Shown here: positions 10,895-22,672 of the stretch, one piece after another
How positions within the stretch are numbered: the stretch's first letter is position 1
Layout of the letters: each line of letters starts with the position of its first letter
Assembly: GCA_944472155.2 (NCBI GenBank)
Contig: OX235271.1
Span: 65,020,416 to 65,084,415 of the forward strand
Direction of reading: 5' to 3'
From: Trichobilharzia szidati
Lineage: Eukaryota > Platyhelminthes > Trematoda > Strigeidida > Schistosomatidae
DNA: 64,000 bases
Notes under the pieces: model-generated
Databases searched by the model: none
Seen by the model: only the letters and a program-made list of their open reading frames with translations
Told to the model about the DNA's origin: nothing
Program-made: the position numbers and the translations under genes

Positions 10895-11628
10895 CTTAAA
10901 AGTGAAAATCAACAAGCTGGCAGAAGAGGCAGTGGAAACAGGACTTTAGGTGAACATAGAGAGAGCAGTGGTGATGAAGATACTTGATCAACAGCGAACG
11001 TAAATCACCATCATTGAAGAGATCCAAAGGAAGCTGCATCTTTCACTTACCTGGACAAGTACCTTTGTTTTAGCTACAGGCGGCAGCACGGATAAGGATT
11101 CCTAAGCCAAGAGTGGATAAGGAGAGCTAGATAGGGGTTCATCACTCTGTAACTACTGTGTCGATTCACAGCACTTAGAAGAAAGGCAAAGACACAAATT
11201 TTCAACGCGAATGTCAAGTCACTCAGTGCTGTTACATGTTTCAGAGACTTGGTGTTTACCTCACTAAAAGTATTTCCATCAGCTTGTTTGCAGACGTTCA
11301 TTAGAAGCCAACTTAGGTGTCTTGACAGTGAATTTCAGACGGTCGATCCAATTGGATAAACAACAACTAACTCTACTGACCAAAAAATATACGGAATAGA
11401 ATGGAGATAAATTTGAAATGGTCTAAAAATGTATTCAAGTGATACTATACACCAGGCAGGCTTTCGAGTGGAACTTGAAATGCGAGCAACGAGTTGAGCA
11501 TCCGAGTAGAACATGATGGGAAGAAATTAAAGCTTATATTCAGTAATGAAGCCAGCTAAATGTCACAGGAGAGAATTGACTAGAATGAAGTTCTTTTATT
11601 CCACTTGGAAGGGATAATAATGACAATG
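10895..11628 (+). mobile_element. RTE-A retrotransposon, highly decayed 3' fragment
   Basis: The plus strand begins with gaaaatcaacaagctggcag, agaggcagtggaaacagga and ttaggtgaacatagagag, the same order as KTNKLAEEA...GL.VNIE in the copy at 56.7 kb. It continues through the LSALGS/NAKVK region to a terminus near 11600-11628 (ttccacttggaagggataat). It is more diverged than its neighbour at 11.8 kb, so it is an older insertion. Confidence 0.6.
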
Positions 11629-11774
11629 ACCAGTCTACGACTATCGCTGTCGCCTTGTTTTTTTACTGCCTTCAATTTTGTCAACTGGAAAGCGAAGCAT
11701 ATTCTATCACAAATCGCAAAGCGCCTTTGTTTTATGAAATTTCATACTCTTCTAATTATTTCGATAATGATTAC

Positions 11775-12553
11775 GTAATCAAAGATAAGACTTCAGGTGA
11801 ACATAGAGAAGATAGAGGTGATGAAGATTCCTGGCCAACAGTAATAGCAATAGCTACAACAGCAGACAACTATCAACATAAATGGGAGGAGTCTGAAAGA
11901 AGCAGCCTCTTTCACCTACCTGGGAAGCATCGTTTCAACTACTGGCAGACGGAACTGATGAGGATATTAAAGCAAGGATCGGGAAAGCAAGGCAAGCTTT
12001 CATTACTCTAAAAGCTCTGTGTAGATCAGCAGCACTCAGCATGAAAGGAAAATAAGATCCGGATTTTCAACTCCAATGTGAAGTCAGTGGTACTCACAAA
12101 ACGGATCAGACACTTGGTGCCACGTCATGAAGGGTACTTTGGACAAACTACAGACCTTCATCAATAGCTGTCTTCACTCACTACTCAAGATCAGATGGCC
12201 GGCCAGAAAAGATCAGCAACAGGGATCTCTGTCAATGAATGAACTGACCCAACAGGAATCAATTGTGCAAAAAATGTGCAGGAAGGGATGGAGGTGGATT
12301 GGATATACTCTGAGTGATATCCCACGACAGGCCATCGCTCGAGTGGAAGGCGAATTGGAAGCGGAGAGTTGGTCGTGAGTGCGAAGGTGACACTGAGGAG
12401 GTCATACGAAGAGGAGATGAAAGCAAGTGGGCAGATTCGGAGCCATGTGAAAACGTTGGCAGAGAACCAAATGCGATGAAGACGTGCGGCTGAAGCCCTA
12501 TATTCCTCTAGGAATTAAAGGAAACAATAATACTAATACTAATAATAATCTCT
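11775..12553 (+). mobile_element. RTE-A retrotransposon, 3' fragment
   Basis: Plus-strand copy starting at acttcaggtgaacatagaga, through SAFTYLGSIVSTTG (about 11905-11945), the ARIGKARQAFITLK block, KIRIFNSNVKSV, LQTFINSCLHSLLKIRWPAR (12145-12205) and KGWRWIGYTLSDIPRQAIAR (12280-12340), to the 3' tail cctctaggaattaaaggaaacaataata at 12515-12545. The frame 12127-12378 covers the C-terminal W-R-W-I-G region. Frameshifts separate these blocks. The 5' two thirds are missing. Confidence 0.78.
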
Positions 12554-13013
12554 TTCCCACTTTAGACACAACTCATTGTTGCATTCTTCTACAGTGAACT
12601 ATTGAGACAATTCCACCTTACTGGTTAAATAATAAACTATTTTAGACGCTGTTTATAGCCTTGACAAAAAAAAATTTGATCTGATCAGAGAAACCCCGCA
12701 AATTCATTCACTTTTTTTGTTATGGTACTGAATTTTGTTACACTTATAAAGAATTTGAAAGGTCAGTGTAGATTATTATTATTACCATTATTATTATTAT
12801 TTCCTTTTATCTTTCGTTAAGAATACCTTTTCTCTATTTTCTTATCTGTATTTTATTCATTCATCCATCCATTTCACTAATATTACAATGATTAGAATAA
12901 AATCGATTTTGTCTGACAGCAGCAGTATATGCATATTCTAGAAATAGGTTAACCAGTCAGCTGATTTTACTTATATGCCAAAAAAGAGAAAAAGTTAGTG
13001 AGAGACGGAGGGA
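12554..13013. other. low-complexity AT-rich spacer
   Basis: Contains a run of ATT triplets at about 12773-12803. No gene is seen. Confidence 0.6.
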
Positions 13014-13070
13014 GAGAGTGTGTGTGTGTCTGTATATCTTTGTGTGTGTGTGTGTGTGTGTGCGTATGTG
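13014..13070. repeat. (TG)n microsatellite cluster
   Basis: Interrupted TG dinucleotide runs at 13014-13028 and 13041-13070. Further TG-rich stretches follow at 13158-13215 and 13507-13545. Open frames rich in His-Thr (minus) or Cys-Val (plus) over these runs are artefacts of the dinucleotide repeat. Confidence 0.9.
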
Positions 13071-13599
13071 TGAGAGCGGAGCGCGCGGAGAATGGAAAAC
13101 CATAAGAAGAATACTTGTTCATTTGATATATTGAACTCAATTTTTTACGCCTACGTATTCGTGTGTTTGTGTGTGTGTGCGTAGGTGTGTGCACGCATGT
13201 ATGTACGCATGGATGCATGTGTTTTCGTGTCGATGTGCGTATAAATATCTATTTCTTCAATTTTTAGAAGAATAATACATTTTGTGAAGCCTTTTTTCTC
13301 TCTTTTGTATAGACCTAGTTTTCGTCCATTGAAGAGTATACTACTTATTTTATTTGTAAATTAACGTAATTGTAATAAAAGTAGCATAATTGATAGTAGT
13401 TGTGCCTGCATTAATATGAGAAGTAGTATTGATAATAGCAGGGGTAGGTAATAAGTTAATTCCCAGATGTGGTAAAATATGATTGAACTGTTGTATTCAG
13501 CACAATATGTGTGCGTGTGTGTTGGTGTGTTTGTGTATTTGGTGAAGTGTACCGAGTGTATGCATGCATGTAAGTCAGTATGTATTTGTCTGCGGAAAA

Positions 13600-14619
13600 C
13601 AAAAATAACGAATTTCAAAATCATTGCACTTTCATGCTGCACTATTTTCTTTCTTATCTAGTCACTCCTTAAAAATAAAACATTTTTGACAGTGTTGCAT
13701 TACACTGACAGATGAGTAGGTAGACATCATTATAATGAATGTGTGATTAATTTATTTAATGTCTAATTTGGCATTTAGAAAAAAAAATCAATGACTTCCT
13801 GTAAGTTAGATCAAAATCATTTGTTCAAGTTATGCTGGATTGAGACTGACATACTTAGTTTCTGTTAACATATCGGTTGCGGTACGGAGGCTTCATTCAT
13901 GCTTGATGTGATTAAAACTATGTACTTCTGATTGGTTGATTGGTTAATCCCTGTTGTTGAATACCACTCAAGCAGTAGGGATTGCTAGTTAAATCGAAGT
14001 GATGTAAACACACCAAGAGGTATATCCAGTATGACTAAGCTCAGAGAGCTCAGTCAGATCAAATCATCTGAATTTAAGCTCGCTACTCAGGAGAACAGGT
14101 GATACACTGAAAATTATTCACAATTTGCACTATTCGAGGTGAAATTTAATCACCTGTGATCTGATTGATATCATTAAAATGGCAATGAGGAAACTAAGCA
14201 CAAATGTATGGTGCTATGTAGTGGTCAGAGTCTGTGTGGTTTGAACTGATTCGGCTCTGTAACCTATGTCAAATTGGGTAAACCTCTGATGAATTTTTGA
14301 CCTCAAACGGGTGAAATGAATGTCTCGTTTTCAGATCACTCTGATCTGCCTAGCAGTATTCAGCCATACATATCAATCAGTCAGTAATATATATCGCCAT
14401 GCATTTTTGTCTGCTTCCTTCAGTGTCATTTATGGTACCAAGTAGATCGCATATGATGGTCGGAATAATTTTGGTTTCCCTCAGAAAACGTGATGAAATT
14501 TCACCTCGAAATGTGCGAAATACAAATGGCGAATCAATATACAAATTGTGAATTCGATTCATTATTCGAGATAGAGCAGTTTAGTCGAGTATAAGTGGAC
14601 AAAGGAGAATTAGAAATAA
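13600..14619. other. unannotated; contains a weak inverted repeat
   Basis: Segments near 14117-14149 (ttcacaatttg, cgaggtgaaattt) recur in reverse complement near 14495-14556, where an extra 27 or so bases split the motif. No gene or known family is recognised. Confidence 0.45.
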
Positions 14620-14815
14620 CAACTGACAACCGTTGCTCAGTAGGTGGTGTCTCTTGTGGCCCAGTGTCCTTGGTGTTTGAAACGATGAGCGTTGGGTTTC
14701 AATTTTATTCGGAATACAGTGACTCACTGTGGAGTAGGCACACTCAGTTGAAAAATACGATCAAATACACATCCTGAGTCCCACTGGTAGCCACAAGCAA
14801 TCAAGCTAGATTAAA
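14620..14815 (+). mobile_element. Decayed Sm-alpha-like hammerhead SINE
   Basis: The plus strand carries the family order: gtggtgtctcttgtggccca (A-box region), tggtgtttgaaacgatgag, gttgggtttcaa (decayed B box), acagtgactcactgtgg, then cctgagtcccactggtagcc at the ribozyme 3' side. It matches the copy at 25.85-26.05 kb block by block, but the hammerhead core boxes are largely lost. Confidence 0.6.
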
Positions 14816-14937
14816 ACTACTTTGAAATCTATTACCTGATGAGTGATACATGGGTAAACTTGGGTGAACATAATAACTATTGAAGACCACTAAGGTAACT
14901 AAACGTGTTACTGCTAGTAATATTTCTGTACCATAAG

Positions 14938-15910
14938 TGATGTTAGACAAGGGTGCTTATTATCACCAATGATATTCCTAATTGTGGTGGACTGGATTAT
15001 GCCTCAGACAGTGGGAAACGAGAAGACAAGGATATCCTGGACCGACGTGAAGAACCTAGAAGACCTGGATTTCGCGCGTGGATGATTTATGTTTGATGTC
15101 ACACAAAATCGAAGACTTACAAGCGGAAACCGACAAACTGGTAGAAGAAGCAGCCGGTGAAGACAGGACTCCAGGTGAACATAGACAAGACGGCGGTTAT
15201 GAAAATAACCAATCAACCAACAACAACAACAGCAGCAACATACAGCGCCAATCACCATCAACGGGAGGGATTTGAAAGAGGTTACTTCATTCACTTATCT
15301 AGGGAGCATTGTCTCAACTACAGGAGGAAAGGACGAGGATGTCAAATCGAGCGAGAATCGGGAAGGCGAGAAACACATTCATCAACCTGAAACCAATCTG
15401 GAAATCTTCGTCACTCAGCATCAACAACAAAATTCGGATTTTCAATACAAACGTCAAGTCAGTTCTTCTATACGGATCAGAAACTTGGCCGTGGGTCACA
15501 AAGAATATTTCCAACAGCCTGTTGCAGACCTTTATCAACAACTGTCTTCGCTGGCTCTATACTGAAGATCAGATGGCCGGAAAGAATCACCAACAAGAAA
15601 CTATGGGAACAAACAAAACAAGAACCAATCGCCCAACAAATATGGAGGAGAAAGTGGAGATGGATTGGACACTCGCTGAGGAGGCCACTGGGTGACATCG
15701 CGCGTCAGGCCAGTGCTCGAGTGGAACCCGGAAGGGAAGCGGCGAGTGGGACGTCGAAGGGTGACATGGAGGAGATCGTGTGAAGAGGAGTTGAAACAGT
15801 ATGGACTGACATGGATGCAAGTGAAAAGTGGCGATGTGCAGTTGAAGCCCTATGTTCCACTAGGAACCCAAGGGAATAATAATAATAATAAATATTAATA
15901 ATAATAATGG
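14938..15910 (+). mobile_element. RTE-A retrotransposon, well-preserved 3' half
   Basis: The plus strand starts inside the reverse transcriptase at DVRQGCLLSPMIFLIVVDWI (14940-14998), then LDFARG where the family has LDF[A/T]DD, so the catalytic pair is lost. It goes on through VNIDKTAVMKITNQ, EVTSFTYLGSIVSTTGGKDE (15272-15345), the NTFINLKPIWKSSSLSINNK region, KIRIFNTNVKSVLLYGSETW (15430-15490), WRWIGHSLRRPLG and WNPEGKRRVGRRRVTWRR (15725-15780). The terminus is ccactaggaacccaagggaa followed by (TAA)n at 15878-15895. This is the best reference here for the family 3' end. Confidence 0.85.
15309..15695 (+). pseudogene. RTE-A reverse transcriptase C-terminal region
   Basis: A 128-residue frame covering the thumb/C-terminal part of the RTE-A polyprotein: NTFINLKPIWKSS, KIRIFNTNVKSVLLYGSETW, LLQTFINNCLRWLYTEDQM and MEEKVEMDWTLAEEATG. 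Neighbouring homologous blocks are in other frames (15272 onward and 15692-15898), so at least two frameshifts break the gene. It lacks the active-site Asp pair and the endonuclease. In life this region would follow the palm in a cytoplasmic/nuclear ribonucleoprotein that copies its own RNA. Confidence 0.75.
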
Positions 15911-16427
15911 GCACTTAACCAAATCAGTGCGAATTATAGTTAATTAACCAAAATAATAAAATGTAAAACTCTGATTTAATTAATTATTCTTTAGAAATAG
16001 GTGATTAGTATTCATTCAACAAGTGAAAGAAACTATTGAAGTTAATCTCAGCCTTTATTATTGATAAGTAAGCTATCTGTTGATATTCATTTGCATACAA
16101 TAACAGTCTAACAACAGCTAACATTTCAGTGACTGTCGGTCAGTCGGTCAGTCAATCAGGTAATCGGTCAGTTAGTCATTAATCAAAGCTGTGAGTAAAT
16201 ATTTGTTTATCTCACTACCTAATAACTTAGGTCAATTGTTTATCTGACCAAATATGGATATAGTATTTGTATTCAAGAAAACACGTTTACAAAATAACAA
16301 AAACAAGATTTGCCAATGAAAGTTTTAAGATAACAATTATTGCGAAGTAATCCTTTAAAACTATTGGTTGTCGAACAAAATATTTTTTAAACAGATGTCA
16401 GTGAATATTTATAGCTGAGCGCTTCTC
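15911..16427. other. spacer with short degenerate GTCGGTCA-type repeat
   Basis: At 16131-16180 short units of the type GTCGGTCA/GTCAATCA/GTTAGTCA follow one another. Nothing else is seen. Confidence 0.6.
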
Positions 16428-19045
16428 ATATTGTTATTGCTATTCCGTTGGGTTACGAGTGCAACATAAGGCTTCAGCAGAACATCACCACTTCACTCTG
16501 TTTTCTGCAGTGGTCTTTATTTGGCTCCACAATTGCCCACAACCTTTCATCTCCTCCTCAAACGGTCCCATCCACGTCACACTCGGAGGCCCAACTTATC
16601 GTTTCCCGTTCGGCTTCCACTTGATTGTATGGAGCACAATGTCCTTTAACGGTCTTCCCAGTGTCTGTTCTATACATCTCCGCTTGCTTCGGTTTACTTT
16701 TCGGGATATAGGTACTTGGCTGGTTCTTTCCAAGAGTTCCTTGTTGCTAACTCTTTCTGACAATCTGATCTTCACTATAGAAACAAGATAGTTGATGATG
16801 AAAGTCTGAAGCCTGTGAGAAATGCTTTTGGTGATAATTAAGTTATATAGGAAAACTGACTTAGCATTGATGTGGAAAATCCGGAGTGCAATAGATTTCC
16901 ACACTTATTTCAGAGCAGTGAAGGCCCAATCTTGGTTTGGACATCCTGATCAGTGCTGCCTGTAGCTGGAACGATACTGCCTAGATAAGTGAAGGAAGTG
17001 ACCCCATTAGAATTCCACCCAGTCAATGGTGATTGGTGCTTGTTGCTTCTGGTTGGTTATTTGGATCAGCTATAACTTCTCAATGTTCACTTGAAGTCCT
17101 GCCTTCGCTACTTCTTCAGCCAACTTGTTGGTTTTCACCTATAAGTTTTCGAGTTTATGTGACATGAGATATAAATTGTCCACAAAGTCCAGATATTCTA
17201 CAGTCCACTTATCAATCAGATGTATTTCTGCCTTCTCGCTCCTCACAGTCTACCACATAGTCAATACGCCACAAATAAGAATACCATCGGTGGTAATAGA
17301 CAGTCTTGTCTTACTCCTGTATTCACTTCGAACGCCTCGCTGAGTTTTCCGTTGTGGGTCACCTGACACGTGCCATTGTCATTTAGCCAGCTGTTTAATG
17401 AAGTTGATAAAGACTTGGGGACTGCACGCTGTAGTGTTGAAGTAGTTTCAAAATTACTTCTCGGTTAATGTTGTCTGTCGAAGGCCTTTTCGAAGTCGAT
17501 GAGGTTGAGGCAGAGAGAGGTTTGACTGCCATTTTATGCTGTATTTGATGATTATGAGTGTAGTTGCAATTCGCCCATCACGTGATTTGAATTCCCTAAA
17601 TCCAGCTTGTTTCGGTCGAATTTTTCGCAACTTTTAGTCTCTCTGTAATGAAACAACTTGATATTTCGCTTGGCGTGGACGAGAGAATGACTCCACTCTT
17701 TCAAGCAGTACCTATGGCAGTTATGAGTTAGCTTTCTTCCAATCACTAGATACCTCTCCTTCCTTGCTGACTTCCGGACTTTTGTAATATTAACGTTAGG
17801 CGTCCTCTCAGGTCAGTGGATACATTTCTAGTGCTTAGGAGGAATTTGTTTAGCCACTTCTGATTTTTAAATTCTAAATCACTGTAGTTCTTGATTTGAT
17901 GGTTTTTGGACGAGGCAATGATATCGATTCAAGAAGTGATTGAAGCGATCAGCTTATTGTTCCCTTTGTCTCTCCTCTTCGGTAATCAGGTTCTTTTGAC
18001 TATCTTTTGTTAGTTCCATCTGTTTTGATCTTATCCCAGAGTGAGACCTGGTTATCTGATTTAGTGTTCTGAGGTCTCTTTTACCTTCTGCTTCTCTGTT
18101 CTGCTTCAGTTACCATTCAGTGTGTCGTAGAATTTTCTTCCGTCTCTCGTAACACTCTTCTTCACTTCTTCATTCAGTGCGATGTACATTGAGCTTAACT
18201 TCTCCTTTCATTGTTGTTCTTTGCGTTGGTTTATTTTCTGTTTTACCGCTCCTCTCCTCTATTAGCTTCCGCATGTCTGTAGAGATTCACTCCTTGTCTT
18301 GCCTTTTCTTTATTCCTACAAGGACTATGTACTTTCCCTCTAACATCACCTTTAGAGAGTTCGAACTTTCTCTTATATAGGTTTCCTCACTGATGCTACA
18401 TAGTGTCTCCAACTTTGCTCTGATATCTACAGTGAAGTTATCTTTTGTAGTTTCGTCTTTCAGTCTCTGGGTGTTGAACTTGAATTAGGATCTATTTCTA
18501 GTTGCTTTGAAGGCTTTCAACTTGACCATGAGGGTATCTTGTACTAGGTTATAGTTCTACCCCAAATCCGTCCCTTTTCTCTGCGTTTTTTCCAGCGGGG
18601 CTGAGTCTCCACTTTCTTGAGAGCGAGATGGAATTTATCTCATTTTAGGTGCAGCCATCATGTGAAATTCATATCGCCTTGCTTGTTTCCTTGTGATTGT
18701 GCACGCTGCTTCAAATCACCAAATCAATGAAGGCACGTAAGGCTGAGATGAGTTTTCCGTTCTCATTCATTTCATCGAGTGCCTCAGAACCCGTGGTGAG
18801 TTATCTTCCTGTTTTTTGACCCCAGTTTAACATTCATATTACCCACTAGGATTTGGATACGACTACTTAAAGTATTGTCTGCTGTTGTTTGCAGCTGCTT
18901 TTAGAAGGCTTCCTGCCTCCCTTAGGCTGCATTGTTTGTAGGTATGTAGCACTGGATAACTGTAACTTTCCTTCCTTATGTTTTTTTGGTGGAAAAGTTC
19001 CTGTGTCTTCCTAGAAGCCTGTGTCAGAGTAGTTGCTTGTCATAA
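16428..19045 (-). mobile_element. RTE-A retrotransposon, longest copy (endonuclease to 3' end), degenerate
   Basis: Minus-strand copy of about 2.6 kb. From its 5' side it shows the endonuclease (VGNMNVKLGSKN near 18830, matching the GDFNAK.G motif; then ENGKLISALRAF.DLVI, HKETSKAI, ISHDGCT and LSRKWR), the connector with the E-R-W region (near 17950), and the reverse transcriptase (FEKAFDRQ-like region near 17490; LDFVDNLYLMSHKLENL near 17150-17200, where FADD has become FVDN). It ends with the thumb and 3' end at 16428-16450. Stops are frequent in every domain. It shows that RTE-A carries a single EN-RT ORF in the usual RTE order. Confidence 0.8.
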
Positions 19046-20232
19046 GTAAATGCCTAACATACTCTTTAGTCAAAAATCTCCACAATGAAACACTGACGGA
19101 TTGATAATGGCAAAATAAAACATTGAAATAAAAAGATGGATCAAGGTCAGCGTTATAGTTTTTTATGCCATATTGCTTATCTTTAAAATCGTTAATCTAT
19201 GGTTTCTACCTTTCCAAAGTCTTTTCTGCATCTCATTCTAAGGATTTCTATATCTGCTTGAGAATGTTAAATATGAAAAACAGCTTTATCAATGACTGAA
19301 AACCACTGAACAGCTGATACATTATGGTTTATTATACTTTTAACCAGTGAGTATCTAAAACTACTTTCATCAGATGGTACTCGGAACTATCACTCCCAGT
19401 AGATGTTAACATTCGGTCACTAAGTTGAAATCTTATGGACCATGACTAGTAATGGTCTCTGTATGTATAGTTAACTGACAGAAAATGGAAAATCCATTCA
19501 GGAATAACATCAGTAAGAAGTAAATAGGTATCCATAAGTTCTTGATTCTCAATAGTTTTCAATAGTTTTTTTCTCTCTCTGTTCAGTATTGACTTAAGGT
19601 TGTAGTAGTCTTCCAGTAAATTCATCAACACTGAGATGACAAAATAGGGAAATTGGCAAATTAGCGCCTACCTCTATGGAATCACTTGAAAAAAACAGCA
19701 AATAGGAGTAATCATCAGAAATCCTACTTTGATTATCTTCTCCATTTCTTGCTTGTTAATAAAAAATGTTGTTTCCCTAAACACGATTTCCCTAATTCAG
19801 TTCAGTAAATATAAAAATTGAAGAACTGAAATATATATATACTCACACATTACTACTAGAGCACATAATTTATTTAAGAATACTTTAAGAAGAGATAGTT
19901 TACTCAAAGTCCTAATTGCGTTTGCTAATGACTGTCATTTGGAATAATTTAAATCTTTTCGTATTTTAACTCTAACTATCTTACGCCAGATGTGTGATAT
20001 CAGGCTATTGTGTCATTGTGGTGTGCTAGTGAGTAACAGCCTGAAGTTATACTGACAACCACTTACTTACAGTAAGTAATTACCTAAACTGTGTAAAATG
20101 TCTTATTCATTTCATCAGTATGTTTACGGTCATCATTATAAACGGTCATAAGGGTACTAGGAATAAGCTGTATTCTACTGAAAAACTTTATTTTGATAAA
20201 ACAAAAACTATGAAGTTCAAAAGCATCAGTTT
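19046..20232. other. no gene seen
   Basis: AT-rich. No motif, repeat boundary or RNA gene is recognised. Confidence 0.5.
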
Positions 20233-20977
20233 GATGTATTTGTGTTCTCTGAACTGGAACGTTTATTTGCGAAGCCTAATCTTCAGCGCATAATACAATT
20301 TGAAGTAAGCTTTTAGTAGTCATGTCTCCTGATGACCTTAAATGTCATGGTTGATTGGTTTAGTTTGTTTTCGCACCCTCTAGGCTACTTGTATTGGTAC
20401 TGATCGTTTCCTTGACCTGAAGGGGAACGAAGGAGACGTTCCCTTCGTCTTCGTATCCATGATCATAAACTAGTCATCAAAAGACATGACATCCACTCCC
20501 TCATATCGCTACATACAGATAACCACGGACATCAATTCGTCTGGGACAACGTTCATATATTAGACAGAGGAAACACCAAGAATAGTTGAGAGCTGAGATT
20601 TTACAAATATAATTTTATAAACACCAAGAATGCTAGAGAATTTTTAGAAGGCTGCCTGGTATTCCAGTGAATCGTCAATCAATAGACACATCAACATAGA
20701 CAAAATTTACCAATCGATAAGAAGGAAATCTCACAACACATAAAGGGTCAAAGTTCAGGTCAAGGAAACAATCAGTATCAATACAAGAAGCCCAGAGGAT
20801 GTGAAAACAAAAACGATCAATAGCGTTCAAGGTCACCAGGAGAGATGACTACTAAACTCATAGAGAAATCTTAAAGCACACTTCAAATTGAAGTATGCAC
20901 TGAAGATGTTGCCTAGTTAGGATATCGCAATGAAAGCTTCACAAATAAACTTTCCAGTTCAGAGAACACAACTACAT
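20233..20977 (+). mobile_element. Penelope-like element end flanked by inverted terminal segments
   Basis: The plus strand at about 20440-20560 reads RLRIHDHKLVIKRHDIHSLI, then HTDNHGHQFVWDNVHILDRG and NTKNS, then AREFLE and SINRHINIDKIYQSIRR (20650-20725). This matches the C-terminal half of the GIY-YIG endonuclease of a PLE family (H..GH.F....V.IL.R; E..INRH.D). Stops interrupt it. The module is flanked by an inverted repeat: 20233-20421 on the left and 20754-20977 on the right, sharing tgtgttctctgaactggaa and gtttccttgacctgaa. A 5'-truncated body between inverted pseudo-LTRs is a known PLE arrangement. Confidence 0.7.
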
Positions 20978-21954
20978 AAAAATCATCCATCTGAGCCACA
21001 AATCTTCTCCATCATATCGAAAGCATCGTTTAAACGATACAGCTACAGACTACGTGAAATCACAGTAAGCATACCTTAAGAAGTTCGTACCTGAAAGGAA
21101 GCAGATATTTGTAGTGTGCAATTACCAGATGCATCGTGGGTACGGGATATTTGGACGATTTGTATAAAACCTTTGATGCATGCAGAGGATGTCAGAATCA
21201 CTATGATGCCGGGAAGCAACTGTAATGAAATGTTTTCAGCCGACTTTATGTACACGGAAAAAGAGTGTGATTAATCTTTGACTGCCTTAGTAATTGTATT
21301 TTGATTTCAGTAGTGTTAACTGTATATTCACTCGTACTACTGAGTTTAACTTACTGAGTGGGGATTTGAATCTTATGGTCTCTGAATTTTCCGGTCATTA
21401 CATAACCAGTATAAGATAGTAGTAACTATTTCAGTAACGCGATAAAAACAACTTTCTCAGGATAAGATGAATTCATTTTATTTCATAATGTTTTACCTAG
21501 GCTTCATATAACCTGAATAATAAAATATATAAGCAATCGATTTGAAATAAATTAGACATACTTTAAGTGAATAGCTAGTTCAATTTATAAGAGTAGAATA
21601 CCATGCCAAGAACAGAGATGCAGTACAAACTATGCAAGAGGTTAGGAGGATTAATTATGACCGAAATAGCACGCAGAGAGAGAGAGAGCATACATTGTAA
21701 TGAGAAGAATTTTCTGAAACTTAACGCTAATTCCACATAATTGGATATCATTACGTATTCATTTGAAAAGTTACTCGAACTAAATGAAAGAGGTCAAAAA
21801 TGACAAAGAATTAATTAAATCACTAAGATAATAGATGAATGTGAATGTCAGGTTACGTCACAATTGTTTATCGATGTAGTAATAAGTTAGTATCAGTCTG
21901 TTTTTGTACACATAATTCAAGTTTCATCCTTCAATGGTGATTCGGAGTGATTGT
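20978..21954. other. no gene seen
   Basis: Contains a short GA run at about 21675-21690. No other feature is supported. Confidence 0.5.
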
Positions 21955-22672
21955 GAAGTGCCTTGCCTGTTTACCACCTTAAAAGACTTGATGTTGATGT
22001 GATGTTAAAAGTTGTCAGCAGGGTAAGCAACGTCCCACTTAACCAGCTTGTTAATACTTTGGTTGACAGGCACATGGACTCATGTGAAAAATGGGCCAAA
22101 TCCATTTTATCTAACTCACACCACCCTCTTCACTCACAACTCTCCCCTTGCATCTCATCAGGTAAAACCAGAAGCCTATATAGAAAACTATATGCTCGCA
22201 CCAGTAAGTACGAAAACTCAACCATACCCTACTTAGCTCGTGTTCTGTGTGATAAAGAAATCATTAGGCGTGACACCTATAATTCATTAAATAGTCAGTA
22301 GTACAACTGGACCTCGTCTTTCCAACTCATATCATTTATAGGTACAATATTTTCTTTCTTTCTTTTCCTTTTCTCTCTCTCTTTTTTTCTTTTTTCCGTT
22401 ATATGCTGCTTTGTTTCCTTCTTCCTGCTTACGCCAGTAAATATGATAGCACCTACATTTCTAACACCTTCAAACACTGTTCAACTTTGACTTTGCTACC
22501 GACATGCCAATATGTTGTTGTCATAATGAACTGAGATCTCCTTAATCTATATAGAATTCTATTTATTGATAATGTACTAACTGGATGCAATACTGTAGTA
22601 AAAATTCTGGGAATTCCATTCTGTATCACAAGTACTGGAATAAAGCAAATTATTATTATCATTATTATTACT
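21955..22672 (+). mobile_element. CR1-like retrotransposon, 3' end
   Basis: 5'-truncated copy. The frame at 21963-22301 encodes the extreme C-terminus of a CR1-type reverse transcriptase; a 370-bp 3' UTR follows, with aataaa near 22639 and a terminal attattattatcattattatta run at 22649-22671. The tail ggaattccattctgtatcac...ctggaataaag matches the other CR1 copies at 51.6 and 63.5 kb. Confidence 0.8.
21963..22301 (+). pseudogene. CR1-like reverse transcriptase C-terminus
   Basis: Of the 112 residues, about 20-112 align by eye with the copies at 52.4 and 63.1 kb: VSRVSNVPLNQLVNTLVDRH, DSCEKWAKSILS, HPLHSQLSPCISSGKTRS, YARTSKYENSTIPYLARVLC. This is the region after the thumb in CR1 proteins (compare SR1-type elements of schistosomes). 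The first dozen residues may be non-element sequence. The catalytic palm and the endonuclease are absent, so it cannot act alone. Confidence 0.8.

Noticed and set aside
12967..13218. His/Thr-rich open frame on the minus strand
   Set aside because: It is only the translation of interrupted TG/CA dinucleotide runs.
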